Of a stretch of 10,008 nucleotides of DNA, positions 1 to 7,372 are shown one piece after another. The notes under the pieces are model-generated. The model worked only from the letters and a program-made list of their open reading frames with translations. It was not told the origin of the DNA and searched no databases. Made by a program: the position numbers and the translations under genes. The first letter of the stretch is position 1; every line of letters starts with the position of its first letter. This DNA comes from Chloroflexota bacterium. Its GTDB lineage: Bacteria; Chloroflexota; UBA11872; VXOZ01. The stretch is taken from positions 1 to 10,008 of the forward strand of contig VXOZ01000319.1 of the NCBI GenBank assembly GCA_009839775.1. The letters run 5' to 3'.

Positions 1-391
1 CGGGTCGCTCGTCCTCAATTTGCGATACGTTGGCTGTGAGTAGGTCGACTTGCTGACGAATGCGCGCCACCCTGTCGTCATAGCCCTGCCCTTCCAGGCC
101 CGATAGACTTTCGGCCAATTGGGTCTCACTGTTGGCGATGGCGGTTCTCATCGCGTCAATGCTCTCGGGAGTCATCCGGGCGTTAGTTGGCACGGATGCG
201 GCTGAAGTAAGGGTGCCCGCTAGCTTACTTACGGCGGCAATGTCTGCCAGAATTGCGGTGTCTCCGCTGCTCTGGCTCTGAGCCTCCAGGTCATCAATGA
301 CCAGCCAGCCGGCCGCCGTCAACGCAATGATCATAGCCAGCGCGCCCAGGGAACTGACGGCCAAAGACGCAGATATGCGCCATTGGGACTT
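1..391 (-). repeat. Direct repeat copy 2 (in-frame 1071-nt period within sensor gene)
   Basis: This segment aligns without indels to 1072-1462 at an offset of exactly 1071 nt (357 codons). In the first 60 aligned positions I count 8 mismatches. Several differences are silent or conservative in the encoded protein. The encoded stretch starts with the membrane-proximal QWRIS and continues through WLVIDDLEAQSQSSGDT to RIRQQVDLLTANVSQIEDE. The copy continues past the window edge, so its full length is unknown. Confidence 0.9.
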
Positions 392-1462
392 GAGCCCGGA
401 GTAGCCGGCGGCAAGCAGTGTCCCAGCGACTCCGATGACGGCAAGCAACAGGATGAGAGTTCGTCCATTGGACGCAGCCTGCTCAGAGCCGTCCGATGCA
501 GCCGCCAAGTTCTGCCTGACTTCTGCAACCAGGCCGTCCACTTCACTTTGCACTCGGGCCAGGATTTGCCCGTTGGCTTCAATCAGCTTGCGCTCCTGCG
601 CCACCATCGACCCCCGCAGCCGCATGGCGTTCAGGGCGCTTTCTTCTCCGGCACCGGCGGCTAGCAGCCGGTTGGCGAGGGGGATCACCTCAGGATGCAG
701 GTCTGGGCCGCCATTCTCCGCAAGATACGCGATGCTGTGCTCCATCCGCTGGGCGGCCGTATCAAAGCTCTCTTCATTGTTCGCTAGTCGCGTTGGGTCA
801 TCCTGGCTGCTGAGGTTCGCCGCCAGTAGGCTCCGATGCGCGCTGAATGTCCACTCCAACAGCGTGGCCAGGTGCCAATAGCGCAGGAACTCTTCTTGGG
901 AAAGCGTAGCGGCGGCGTCCGGCTCAGCATCCCTGAACTCGCTTCTGCCCGTCATTACGTAGTAGAACTGGTTGTCCAGGCTCGAACTGATGGCCGGAAG
1001 CAGTTTCCCGTTGGTGGAAAACAGAAGTTGCTGCCAGTTTCGTTCCCCGACCTGAAGTGCCTCCAGCAGAGCGGGCCGCTCATCCTCGATGCGCGATACG
1101 TTGGCAGTGAGTAGGTCGACTTGCTGCCGTATGCGCTCCACCCTGCCGTCATAGCCCCGGCCCTCCAGTTTCAAGAGACGCTCGGCCAACTGGGTCTCAT
1201 TGTTGGCGATGCCGGTTTGTGCCGCGGTTATGCTCTCGAGAGTCATCCGGGAATTGGTTGGCACGGATGCTGCTGCTGCCAGGGTGCCAGAGAGCTTACT
1301 GACCGCGGCAATGTCAGCCAGAATCTCGGTGTCTCCGCTGCTCTGGCTCTGCGCTTCCAGGTCGTTGATAACCAGCCAACCGGCCGCCGCCAACGCGATG
1401 ATTATTGCCAGCGTGCCTAAAGTGCCAATGAGCAGGGGCGCGGTGATGCGGAATTGTGCCAT
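1..1462 (-). CDS. Membrane sensor with tandemly duplicated TorS-like sensor module (partial, C-terminus beyond window)
   Basis: The minus-strand frame is open from ATG at 1462-1460 to the window edge, about 487 codons without a stop. Residues about 8-31 form a hydrophobic helix (LGTLAIIIALAAAGWLV). About 300 mostly helical, polar residues follow, then a second helix at about 332-352 (LILLLAVIGVAGTLLAAG). After roughly a dozen residues the N-terminus repeats with a 357-residue period: a third helix at about 363-390, then a second sensor region that runs off the window. The first part of the sensor region, with LEGRGYDGRVERIRQQVD, resembles the periplasmic four-helix sensor of TorS-type histidine kinases. 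That is recognition by pattern only. No HAMP, kinase, cyclase or chemoreceptor output domain is visible, so the output is unknown. The start overlaps the stop of the upstream binding-protein gene (TAATG), and AGGAG at 1473-1477 gives a 10-nt spacing. Partnership with that binding protein is inferred. Confidence 0.85.
   Translation of the reverse strand, partial: MAQFRITAPLLIGTLGTLAIIIALAAAGWLVINDLEAQSQSSGDTEILADIAAVSKLSGTLAAAASVPTNSRMTLESITAAQTGIANNETQLAERLLKLEGRGYDGRVERIRQQVDLLTANVSRIEDERPALLEALQVGERNWQQLLFSTNGKLLPAISSSLDNQFYYVMTGRSEFRDAEPDAAATLSQEEFLRYWHLATLLEWTFSAHRSLLAANLSSQDDPTRLANNEESFDTAAQRMEHSIAYLAENGGPDLHPEVIPLANRLLAAGAGEESALNAMRLRGSMVAQERKLIEANGQILARVQSEVDGLVAEVRQNLAAASDGSEQAASNGRTLILLLAVIGVAGTLLAAGYSGLKSQWRISASLAVSSLGALAMIIALTAAGWLVIDDLEAQSQSSGDTAILADIAAVSKLAGTLTSAASVPTNARMTPESIDAMRTAIANSETQLAESLSGLEGQGYDDRVARIRQQVDLLTANVSQIEDERP
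1072..1462 (-). repeat. Direct repeat copy 1 (in-frame 1071-nt period within sensor gene)
   Basis: This is the N-terminal copy, encoding residues 1-130 of the sensor: QFRIT, then WLVINDLEAQSQSSGDT, then RIRQQVDLLTANVSRIEDE. The rest of unit 1 (392-1071) should have its partner outside the window. Because the offset is an exact multiple of three and both copies are open, the duplication is a coding one and not a pseudogene scar. Confidence 0.9.
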
Positions 1463-2718
1463 TACCGCGCATCTCCTAGATTGTCGACGAGGTGATAGTT
1501 CCCGTCATCGCCGATAACGGTCACAAACACCGCGTCCGATCCCTGGTTGTCGCCCGGTCCGTACTGGAGGGTCAGCCCATTGAGATCAATCGTCTCGGAG
1601 TTGCGCAGGACGTCGAGGAAGCAGGCGCGACTGAGGTCTTGGCCGCACTTTTCGAGTCCCACGATTGCCAAGCGCCCTGCCAGATAGCCCTCAAGCGAGA
1701 CGAAGCCCGGCACCGCATTGGGGTCGAACGCCGTCAGCGCGGCGCGATATGCGGCGACTACAGGTACGCTAGTGTCATCCGGCAGCGGTACTACTTGAGT
1801 GACGTAAACGCCGGCGCCAGCCGGCCCCAACTCCTGCGCCAATGCATTGCTGCCCACGAAAGACACCGCCATGAATATGGGATCTATGTCCGCACGAGCT
1901 ACGGTAATGGCCTTGGCAACCGGTGCATACGCCCCAATCATGATGACCGCTTCGGGATTGGCAGCCACGATGTTGAAAACTGCGGCCTTTACCGCGTCAC
2001 TGTTGCGTTGGTAGTACCAGGACGCTACCGGCTCCAGGCCGCGCTTTGCCAGCGCGTCAACCACGCCGTCCAGCCCGGACTGGCCGTAGGAGTCGTTCTG
2101 ATACAGTACGGCGACGCGGGTTATCCCCAAGTCTTCAGTCAGGCGGGCCACCATCTCCTCCGCCTCCTGCTGGTACGAGGCCCGCAAGTTCACCACGTTT
2201 TCCAATTCGGCCTCCCGGAGGAAACCGGCGCCGGTAAAGGGTGCAATGAAAGGTACGCCTTCCGCGTTGGCCAAGGGTGACGCCGAGCGGGAGGTGGGTG
2301 TTCCCACTTCGCCTATGAGCGCGAAAACGCGTTGTACGTTGATCAGCTTGAACGTGTTTTCATAAGCCAGGTGGGGCTCATACTGATCGTCCAGGCTTGT
2401 CAGTTCCAGCATGCGGCCATGCACGCCGCCTTTTTGGTTCTGTTCGTGAAAAGCCGCCTGGATCCCCAACTGCATCCCCTGGCCCAGTGCCTGCGCCGGA
2501 CCGCTGAATGCTGCCGACTGTCCGAACAGGACCCGGGACTCGGTCACGCCTGGGACTCCCTCGTCCATCACGGTTGCTTCTCTGGATTCGGTATCCTCGG
2601 CGGGTGCCGGATCCGGTTCCGCGGTGTCCCCGCAGGCCGTCCCCAGCACCCCTGCTAACAGAACAAAAACCGCAACCGTCATCAAGTTGCGGAAAAAAGA
2701 GACCCTAATTCTTGTCAT
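1462..2718 (-). CDS. LivJ/TorT-like periplasmic binding lipoprotein (Peripla_BP_6 type)
   Basis: A 418-aa protein of the type I periplasmic binding fold used for branched-chain amino acid, urea or amide ligands. It has a basic N-terminus, a hydrophobic core (VAVFVLLAGVLG) and an imperfect lipobox GTAC with Cys29 as the likely lipidated residue. An acidic Pro/Glu/Asp tether of about 25 residues follows. The first lobe carries LFGQSAAFSGPAQALGQGM, QKGGVHGR and LDDQYEP, followed by IGEVGTPTSRSASPLA, the ligand-contact region of this family. The second lobe carries VAVLYQNDSYGQSGLDGV. Cys358 and Cys366 could form a small disulfide loop. An SD (GGGGAG) lies 7 nt before the ATG. The gene has its own promoter-like sequence upstream and is coupled by a TAATG overlap to the sensor gene, with no permease next to it. 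A sensing role is therefore more likely than bulk uptake; this is inference. The ligand cannot be read from the sequence. Confidence 0.9.
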   Translation of the reverse strand: MTRIRVSFFRNLMTVAVFVLLAGVLGTACGDTAEPDPAPAEDTESREATVMDEGVPGVTESRVLFGQSAAFSGPAQALGQGMQLGIQAAFHEQNQKGGVHGRMLELTSLDDQYEPHLAYENTFKLINVQRVFALIGEVGTPTSRSASPLANAEGVPFIAPFTGAGFLREAELENVVNLRASYQQEAEEMVARLTEDLGITRVAVLYQNDSYGQSGLDGVVDALAKRGLEPVASWYYQRNSDAVKAAVFNIVAANPEAVIMIGAYAPVAKAITVARADIDPIFMAVSFVGSNALAQELGPAGAGVYVTQVVPLPDDTSVPVVAAYRAALTAFDPNAVPGFVSLEGYLAGRLAIVGLEKCGQDLSRACFLDVLRNSETIDLNGLTLQYGPGDNQGSDAVFVTVIGDDGNYHLVDNLGDAR

Positions 2719-2789
2719 TCTATGACTCCCCTCCCCATTGAGAAGACTTTTGATCGTCCAGCCAGATTGACTTCTAAGGTGTGTGTAAC

Positions 2790-2818
2790 ACTATAGTTTC
2801 TCTGATTTTGTGAGTCGA
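2790..2818 (-). promoter_or_regulatory. Sigma-70-like promoter for the binding-protein/sensor unit
   Basis: On the minus strand TCGACT (2813-2818, four of six matches to the -35 consensus) is followed by a 17-nt spacer and TATAGT (2790-2795, five of six matches to the -10 consensus). Transcription would start near 2783 and leave a leader of about 65 nt before the ATG at 2718. A short inverted repeat GTGT-gta-ACAC (2781-2791) overlaps the -10 and start-site region and could be an operator half-site pair, which is speculative. This is a consensus match only. Confidence 0.5.
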
Positions 2819-2827
2819 ATCGGCAAA

Positions 2828-2837
2828 GAGCATGCTC
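2828..2837. promoter_or_regulatory. 10-bp palindrome upstream of the -35 element
   Basis: GAGCATGCTC is a perfect palindrome centred about 17 bp upstream of the -35 hexamer, a position used by activators. It is short enough to occur by chance and has no second copy in the window. Confidence 0.2.
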
Positions 2838-2889
2838 ACACTTCAGCCGCTTTCTGGCGCGCGGCAATCACGTGGAACTGGCCCGGCAT

Positions 2890-4263
2890 CTACAATTTGC
2901 CTAACAGTCCCAAGCTGGTTCTGACAATTCTATCAGCGCTATTCGGGGCGACTGTGGCGGGGAGATGGTAGACGGCGTGGGCGCGGTGGACTTCGTAGCC
3001 GCCGGCTGGATAGGCGGCGGCGGTGGGGATGTAGCCCAGGCAGCCGTTGGTGTAGCCCAGGAAAATGGTGTGGGGGAAGGGCGAGCGATTCTTTACGGCG
3101 AGGCCGATTTCGACGAGGGCTTCGCCGGCGACGCCCACGAGCGCCACGTCGCCGATACGGAGCGCCTGCACCGCGCACTCCGCCTTGCCGTCCACCAACG
3201 GCGGCGTGAGGTAGGGAAACGTCCGGTGTGAATGACCCGCGTCCACAATGGGCGGCTGATCGGTCCAGAGATCGAGCAAGAGGGTTTCTGATGAGGCGGC
3301 GAGCAGCGGTGTTTGGGGCGTGGGTGCTGCGCCGGCTGTCTCGCTGACAGACTCCTCAGTACGCAAGGTTGTTCCTAGCGATTCCTCACGGACACGAGAT
3401 TCTTTGCGGGTGGCTGCCTGAGACTGTTTCTCTTCCTCGTTGAGCATGCCTTGCGCCTGCCGGTTATTCTGGCCGAGCGCGGCGTGAACGCGCAGGGCCT
3501 CCTCGCCAAGCATCCTCCCCGTCAGTTCCAACCGCTCTTCCATCTTCATGTCAGGACCGATTGGCACCAGATTGCCGGCCGCGCCTTGGGCAAAGAGCAG
3601 CGGCGCGCCAATCCGCGGTTCGACGCATTCACGCAGGGCACAGACGAAGTCCGCCGAATAAGCGTGGCTCGGCGGGCGCAGTGCCACCGGATGGCAGGCA
3701 TAGGCGGTTATCACCGCTACCGGCGTACCGTCCAGGCCGTCAATCCGCACCACGTGCAGATTGGGGTCCACCGTGCCCTCCGGAGAATCCGGCGTCACGG
3801 CATCGCTGTAGCCGTTGCGCTGGCGCCGGTTGATGCTCGCGTGCACAGAACCCTTGCCCGCCACGATTTGGCAAGGCACGAGCTTTGCCGCCGCTTGGAC
3901 GACCGACTCTGCGATCCCATCAAGCAGGTCCAGCACGATACGCCGCAGACCTGCAGGGGTCTCCTCATTGAAGGTGGTCAACGGCCCAGAGTGAGCGTGA
4001 GAGGTATTGATCAGCACGTGCTCCGGCGGGATGCCGGTGCGTTCCTCGATCCGCTGCTGTACATAGCGCACCTGCTGAATAGGCAGCGTGCAGAGGTCAC
4101 AGGTGACGAGGGCTACTGTTATAGCGCCGTCCGAGAGCACCAACGACGTGGCGTAGATGTCGTCACGGATGGCGTCCGCGCCGCGCTCGCGCCTGCCGTA
4201 GCCGATGAGCGGCGTGCCGAGCGGGGGCGTGAGGGTAGTGCGGCCGACACCGGCACGAAACAT
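2890..4263 (-). CDS. Neutral/alkaline ceramidase N-terminal domain family hydrolase
   Basis: A 457-aa protein starting MFRAGVGRTTLTPPLG, the usual opening of the neutral/alkaline non-lysosomal ceramidase domain family (zinc amidases that cleave the N-acyl bond of ceramide). Likely metal and active-site elements are SHAHSGP (88-94, His89 and His91), the ACHP motif (His191), FAQGAAGN (224-231), GEALVEIG (380-387) and the C-terminal GYIPTAAAYPAGGYE (Tyr411 and Tyr423). There is no signal peptide, so it is probably cytoplasmic, unlike secreted ceramidases. Residues about 266-325 are a charged Glu/Gln/Ser/Thr-rich insertion that looks disordered. An ATG at 4263 with GGGAG at 4273-4277 (9-nt spacing) is preferred over an in-frame ATG at 4305, which lacks an SD. 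Many bacterial members of the family have unknown substrates, so true ceramidase activity is not established. It lies 174 nt downstream of the aminotransferase gene. Confidence 0.85.
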   Translation of the reverse strand: MFRAGVGRTTLTPPLGTPLIGYGRRERGADAIRDDIYATSLVLSDGAITVALVTCDLCTLPIQQVRYVQQRIEERTGIPPEHVLINTSHAHSGPLTTFNEETPAGLRRIVLDLLDGIAESVVQAAAKLVPCQIVAGKGSVHASINRRQRNGYSDAVTPDSPEGTVDPNLHVVRIDGLDGTPVAVITAYACHPVALRPPSHAYSADFVCALRECVEPRIGAPLLFAQGAAGNLVPIGPDMKMEERLELTGRMLGEEALRVHAALGQNNRQAQGMLNEEEKQSQAATRKESRVREESLGTTLRTEESVSETAGAAPTPQTPLLAASSETLLLDLWTDQPPIVDAGHSHRTFPYLTPPLVDGKAECAVQALRIGDVALVGVAGEALVEIGLAVKNRSPFPHTIFLGYTNGCLGYIPTAAAYPAGGYEVHRAHAVYHLPATVAPNSADRIVRTSLGLLGKL

Positions 4264-4314
4264 GGTTTTTCGCTCCCTATTGATTGCGGTGCAAATGGAG
4301 CTCATTCGGCTGAA

Positions 4315-4346
4315 GAGCGCTTCGACAGGCTCAGCGCGAACGAGCT
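4315..4346. repeat. Possible dispersed intergenic repeat (TTCGACAGGCTCAG type)
   Basis: The segment contains CTTCGACAGGCTCAG followed by CGCGAACG, with an imperfect stem of CGCTTCG against CGAACG. I recall near-identical intergenic motifs (TTCGACA, GCTCAG, CGAACG) recurring many times in various bacterial genomes. Only one copy occurs in this window, so its repetitive nature rests on recollection. It sits between the aminotransferase stop and the ceramidase-family start. Confidence 0.45.
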
Positions 4347-4437
4347 AATGGGGTGTGCAGCGACGCACGCTGACTCTGTCGGCGCGAGCAGGTTTTTGGT
4401 TATTCAGCGACGAAGAATATCACGTCGCAGGCAAGGT

Positions 4438-5700
4438 CTACTTTGCCACCGCTGCAAGAGCCTGTTGATTGGCGTGTATCTTGGCGACCGCTTCGATGAT
4501 GTCCTGCATGTCCTCTTGCGTGCCAAGCAACATGGGCTGGTTGAAGCGCAGGGCTTCTTCGGCGCAGAGGCGTTCCACGTTGGGGAGATGGAGCTTGGCG
4601 TAGTTCTGGGCCGCCATCGCGGGATGGTCGCAGGCCACGGGGCACTGGTCTTGCATGCGCTTGTGCGCCTCTTGGAAGAGCGGCGACCTGTAGACCGGAT
4701 CGCCGTAACCCAGAGCGCAGGGTATGCCTTCCGCGCGCAGGGCTTTGGCAAACGCCTCTCGCGACACGGGGGCGCCGGTGCTGAATTCACTGCCGAGATA
4801 GCGGACACCCAGTCCGTGCAGGCCGTCGCCGGTAACGAACGGGTCTACGCGCGTGGGTGCAATGCCGGGGATTTCCGCCAAGGCGTCGCGCAGAAAGGCG
4901 GCATTGGCCTGGCGGCGGGCCTGCAACGCCGGAAAGCGTTCAAGCTGTGAGAGAATCAACGCGGCTGTCATGCCCGTCAGCCGGTAGTTCCAGCCCAGCA
5001 CTTCATAGTTGATATGCATCAACATGAACGCCTTCTCGGCGATTGCCGGGTCGTTGGTCACGACCGCGCCGCCCTCGCCGCCGGGCAGGTTCTTGCTGGC
5101 CTGGAACGAATACGCGCCGGCGTCGCCAATCGTGCCGAGCCGCCGCCCGTTCCACATGCCGCCGATGCCTTGCGCCGTGTCTTCGATCACGCGCAGGCTG
5201 TGGCGCTCCGCAACACCTAGGATTGCCGCCATGTCGCAAGGCAGACCGGATACATGCACGGGCAAGAGCGCGCGCGTGCGCTCGGTGATTAGAGTCTCCA
5301 TGGAGGCGGGATCGACGTTTTCCGTTTCCGGAATGATGTCGGCAAAGACCGGCACGCCACCCACCTGCAATACCGCCGTGGCGGTAGCGATATAGGTATA
5401 GGCGGGCACGATGACCTCGTCGCCGGGCCGCACACCCGCGGCCTTCAGCGCGACTTCCAGTCCGGCCGTGCCGCTGGCCAGGGCGACCACGTGAGCCGCG
5501 CCAGTGAATTCCTTGAGCGCCTCTTCCAACGCCACCACGCGGTCGCTGCGCCAGCGGTTCCACTTGCCACTGCGCAGCACGGCGGCCACGGCGGCAATAT
5601 CTTCCTCCGTAGCAATAGGCCAGGAAGGCCATGGCCGCTCTTTGGTATTACGCACCGGCGTCCCGCCGGCGACGGCTAGCTGATTCACAGATACGGACAT
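4438..5700 (-). CDS. DegT/DnrJ/EryC1/StrS family PLP-dependent aminotransferase
   Basis: A 420-aa fold-type I PLP enzyme of the sugar aminotransferase family, which typically transfers an amino group from glutamate or glutamine to a keto-sugar or keto-cyclitol. Visible hallmarks are LASGTAGLEVAL (74-85, PLP phosphate contact), GDEVIVPAYTYIATA (93-107), VIEDTAQ (171-177, Asp174 for the pyridine nitrogen) and YSFQASKNLPGGEGG (197-211) with Lys203 as the Schiff-base lysine. The opening LAVAGGTPVRN followed by PWPSWP is like the StsC/AHBA-synthase branch, but the substrate cannot be assigned. An ATG at 5700 is chosen: SD GAGAGG (5710-5715) is 9 nt upstream. A TTG at 5706 is in frame but too close to the SD. 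A strong RNA hairpin (5719-5752) ends 3 nt before the SD. The gene lies 157 nt downstream of a sugar-binding lipoprotein gene and may share its transcript. Confidence 0.9.
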   Translation of the reverse strand: MSVSVNQLAVAGGTPVRNTKERPWPSWPIATEEDIAAVAAVLRSGKWNRWRSDRVVALEEALKEFTGAAHVVALASGTAGLEVALKAAGVRPGDEVIVPAYTYIATATAVLQVGGVPVFADIIPETENVDPASMETLITERTRALLPVHVSGLPCDMAAILGVAERHSLRVIEDTAQGIGGMWNGRRLGTIGDAGAYSFQASKNLPGGEGGAVVTNDPAIAEKAFMLMHINYEVLGWNYRLTGMTAALILSQLERFPALQARRQANAAFLRDALAEIPGIAPTRVDPFVTGDGLHGLGVRYLGSEFSTGAPVSREAFAKALRAEGIPCALGYGDPVYRSPLFQEAHKRMQDQCPVACDHPAMAAQNYAKLHLPNVERLCAEEALRFNQPMLLGTQEDMQDIIEAVAKIHANQQALAAVAK

Positions 5701-5718
5701 GCTCAATCGCCTCTCAAG

Positions 5719-5752
5719 ATTAGAGGGACACGGCAGCCCGCGCCCCTCTAAT
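5719..5752 (-). promoter_or_regulatory. 15-bp leader hairpin abutting the aminotransferase ribosome binding site
   Basis: In the minus-strand RNA AUUAGAGGGGCGCGG pairs with CCGUGUCCCUCUAAU around a four-base GCUG loop, giving 15 consecutive pairs of which two are G-U wobbles. On the opposite strand those two positions become A-C mismatches, so the full stem exists only in the direction of the genes. No U-tract follows, which argues against an intrinsic terminator. It ends three bases upstream of GAGAGG, so a role in translation control or mRNA stability is plausible but inferred. Confidence 0.7.
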
Positions 5753-5857
5753 TCACTTGCTCCCAGACAACCGCCCGCAACCAGTCACCTAGCTTCCTGC
5801 CATTCACAAGAACCTGCAAGGCGGCAGTCGCGAAACACCACTCAACAGGCAGAATTC

Positions 5858-7270
5858 CTAATCGGGAATCTCAGCCTGAATCTGCTGCCTCAGGGCATTC
5901 ATCGTTTCCACCACGTCGCCTTGGCCGCGATACAGGGCATCCAACGCGGGCGTGATGATCTGGTCGAAGATGGGATTGCGCCAGTTGGGCAGTACGCGCA
6001 ACCCGTCGTACCGGCTCGCGTTTGCCAGCGAGTTGGCGTAGGCCTCTACGCGAATCTTCTCGGCCACGTCGCCGCCGTAGAGTTCACGCGCCCACACTTC
6101 AAAGTGGTCGAGGCGCGCCGGCGCATTACCGCGGCCGATAGCCCAGTTGGGATGATTGGCATGCCACTTGATGAGTTCCCAACCCTCGTCCTGCACCTTA
6201 CTCGCGCCAATCAGGCCGTTCGAGTCGAGCGCTTGCGCGGAGGCCGTGTGCATGAAAGTCGGCAGCGGCGCGTAAGCGAACGGCTTGCCTTCCTGGACCC
6301 CTTGAGCGATGGCAAACGTGCCCCCGCCGGAAGTCTGCAAGAACGCGAGTTTGCCGTTGAGGAAGTTGTTGCGGGTATTTCCGGTGCCGAAGGTGTCATT
6401 GAGTTCACCCGGCACGGGCATGACACGATGCTTCGATGACAGCTCGGTGAGGTAGCGGATGGCGTCGATCATTTCAGGCGAATCGCAGACCACGGTCTTG
6501 AAGTCTTCTGCCACCCAGCGGGCGCCCCAGAAGGGTCCCCAGTTTGCCGCGATCACGCCGCGGCCAATGTTGCCGATGCCGAAGTGGAGCGGGTTCTCGC
6601 CCTCGCGCTGCGTGGTCTTCACCAGCGCTTCGAGGAAGGTCTCCGCGTTCCAACTCGGGTCGCCCCACTCCACCGGCGGATCGGAAACACCCGCGTTAGC
6701 GAGGATTTCCTTGTTGTACGGCATCACCGGCCAGTTGCCGCCCGATTGGTTCGGCAGACCGAGGACGTTCTCCTCGTACATGACGCCGTCGCGGAAGAGT
6801 TGCTCCGGGTAGATACTGAGATCGAAATTGTCGCGCTTGATCAGCGGCCCGACATCTATGGTATGGCCTTGAGTGAAGACTTCGGTCTGTGAGAGCCAGA
6901 GCACGTCAGGCGGTTCGCCGGCAGCCACCAGGGTGTTGAATTTATCGTAGTATGGCCCTTCTCTGAGGATAGTCTCGAGGTCGATGTTTGGATGGTCATT
7001 CTCGAAGGGTTCTTCGATGAGGGTGGGATAGAGTTCGAGATGTCGCGCATTGAGGGCCACGTAGTGCGAAACCGTGACGCGTTCCGCAGGCGCGGGCGCT
7101 TCTTCGGTCTTGGCGGGGGCTTCTTCCTTGGCGGCTTGTTCCGGTTGGTCGGCCGGAGCCGTTGCCACGGTCCCACAGGCGGCCAAGAAACTGGCGGCGC
7201 CAAGCGCGCCAAACCCCATGAGCATGTTGCGGCGCGTGAGCGCGTTGAGTGCCGAATCGCGTTTCGTCAT
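5858..7270 (-). CDS. Sugar-type ABC transporter substrate-binding lipoprotein (paralog A)
   Basis: A 470-aa extracellular solute-binding protein of family 1 (SBP_bac_1/8, carbohydrate CUT1-type). The N-terminus has a twin-arginine motif LTRRNMLMG (Arg13, Arg14), a hydrophobic h-region and lipobox LAAC with Cys32, indicating a Tat-exported lipoprotein. An Ala/Glu/Pro/Lys tether of about 30 residues follows. The mature part has VAAGEPPDVLWL, VLGLPNQSGGNWPVMPYNKE and a WGPFWGARW aromatic patch of the kind that stacks on sugars. Start: ATG at 7270 with GGAGGT at 7279-7284, 8 nt upstream. It is a collinear paralog of the gene at 7505-8917. No permease or ATPase gene is adjacent within the window. 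The ligand is probably a sugar or oligosaccharide, inferred from the family and the nearby fucosidase. Confidence 0.92.
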   Translation of the reverse strand: MTKRDSALNALTRRNMLMGFGALGAASFLAACGTVATAPADQPEQAAKEEAPAKTEEAPAPAERVTVSHYVALNARHLELYPTLIEEPFENDHPNIDLETILREGPYYDKFNTLVAAGEPPDVLWLSQTEVFTQGHTIDVGPLIKRDNFDLSIYPEQLFRDGVMYEENVLGLPNQSGGNWPVMPYNKEILANAGVSDPPVEWGDPSWNAETFLEALVKTTQREGENPLHFGIGNIGRGVIAANWGPFWGARWVAEDFKTVVCDSPEMIDAIRYLTELSSKHRVMPVPGELNDTFGTGNTRNNFLNGKLAFLQTSGGGTFAIAQGVQEGKPFAYAPLPTFMHTASAQALDSNGLIGASKVQDEGWELIKWHANHPNWAIGRGNAPARLDHFEVWARELYGGDVAEKIRVEAYANSLANASRYDGLRVLPNWRNPIFDQIITPALDALYRGQGDVVETMNALRQQIQAEIPD

Positions 7271-7372
7271 GATACTCTACCTCCGATTGTTGTGAATCAG
7301 ACAACGCTTTACCTGCACTCCGTTGAGGCTTGTCGTAGACCTCCTTTCGTTTTGTTGGCGGGTACTTCACAT

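Noticed and set aside
1492..2280. A 262-codon plus-strand frame opposite the LivJ-like gene
   Set aside because: It is antisense to a gene with clear domain structure, and its composition looks like a reverse-frame translation.
3451..4950. A 499-codon open frame on the plus strand
   Set aside because: It runs antisense across two genes with clear family matches and the gap between them. The predicted protein is Arg/His/Ala-rich and low in recognisable motifs, typical of a GC-driven shadow frame.
5719..5752. Hairpin read as an intrinsic terminator after paralog A
   Set aside because: No run of T follows the stem on the minus strand; the next bases are CTTGAGAGG, which is the aminotransferase SD.
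7340..7352. AAAGGAGGTC on the minus strand, a strong SD-like sequence in the spacer before paralog A
   Set aside because: No start codon with a sensible frame lies at 4-12 nt downstream, so no small gene is supported.
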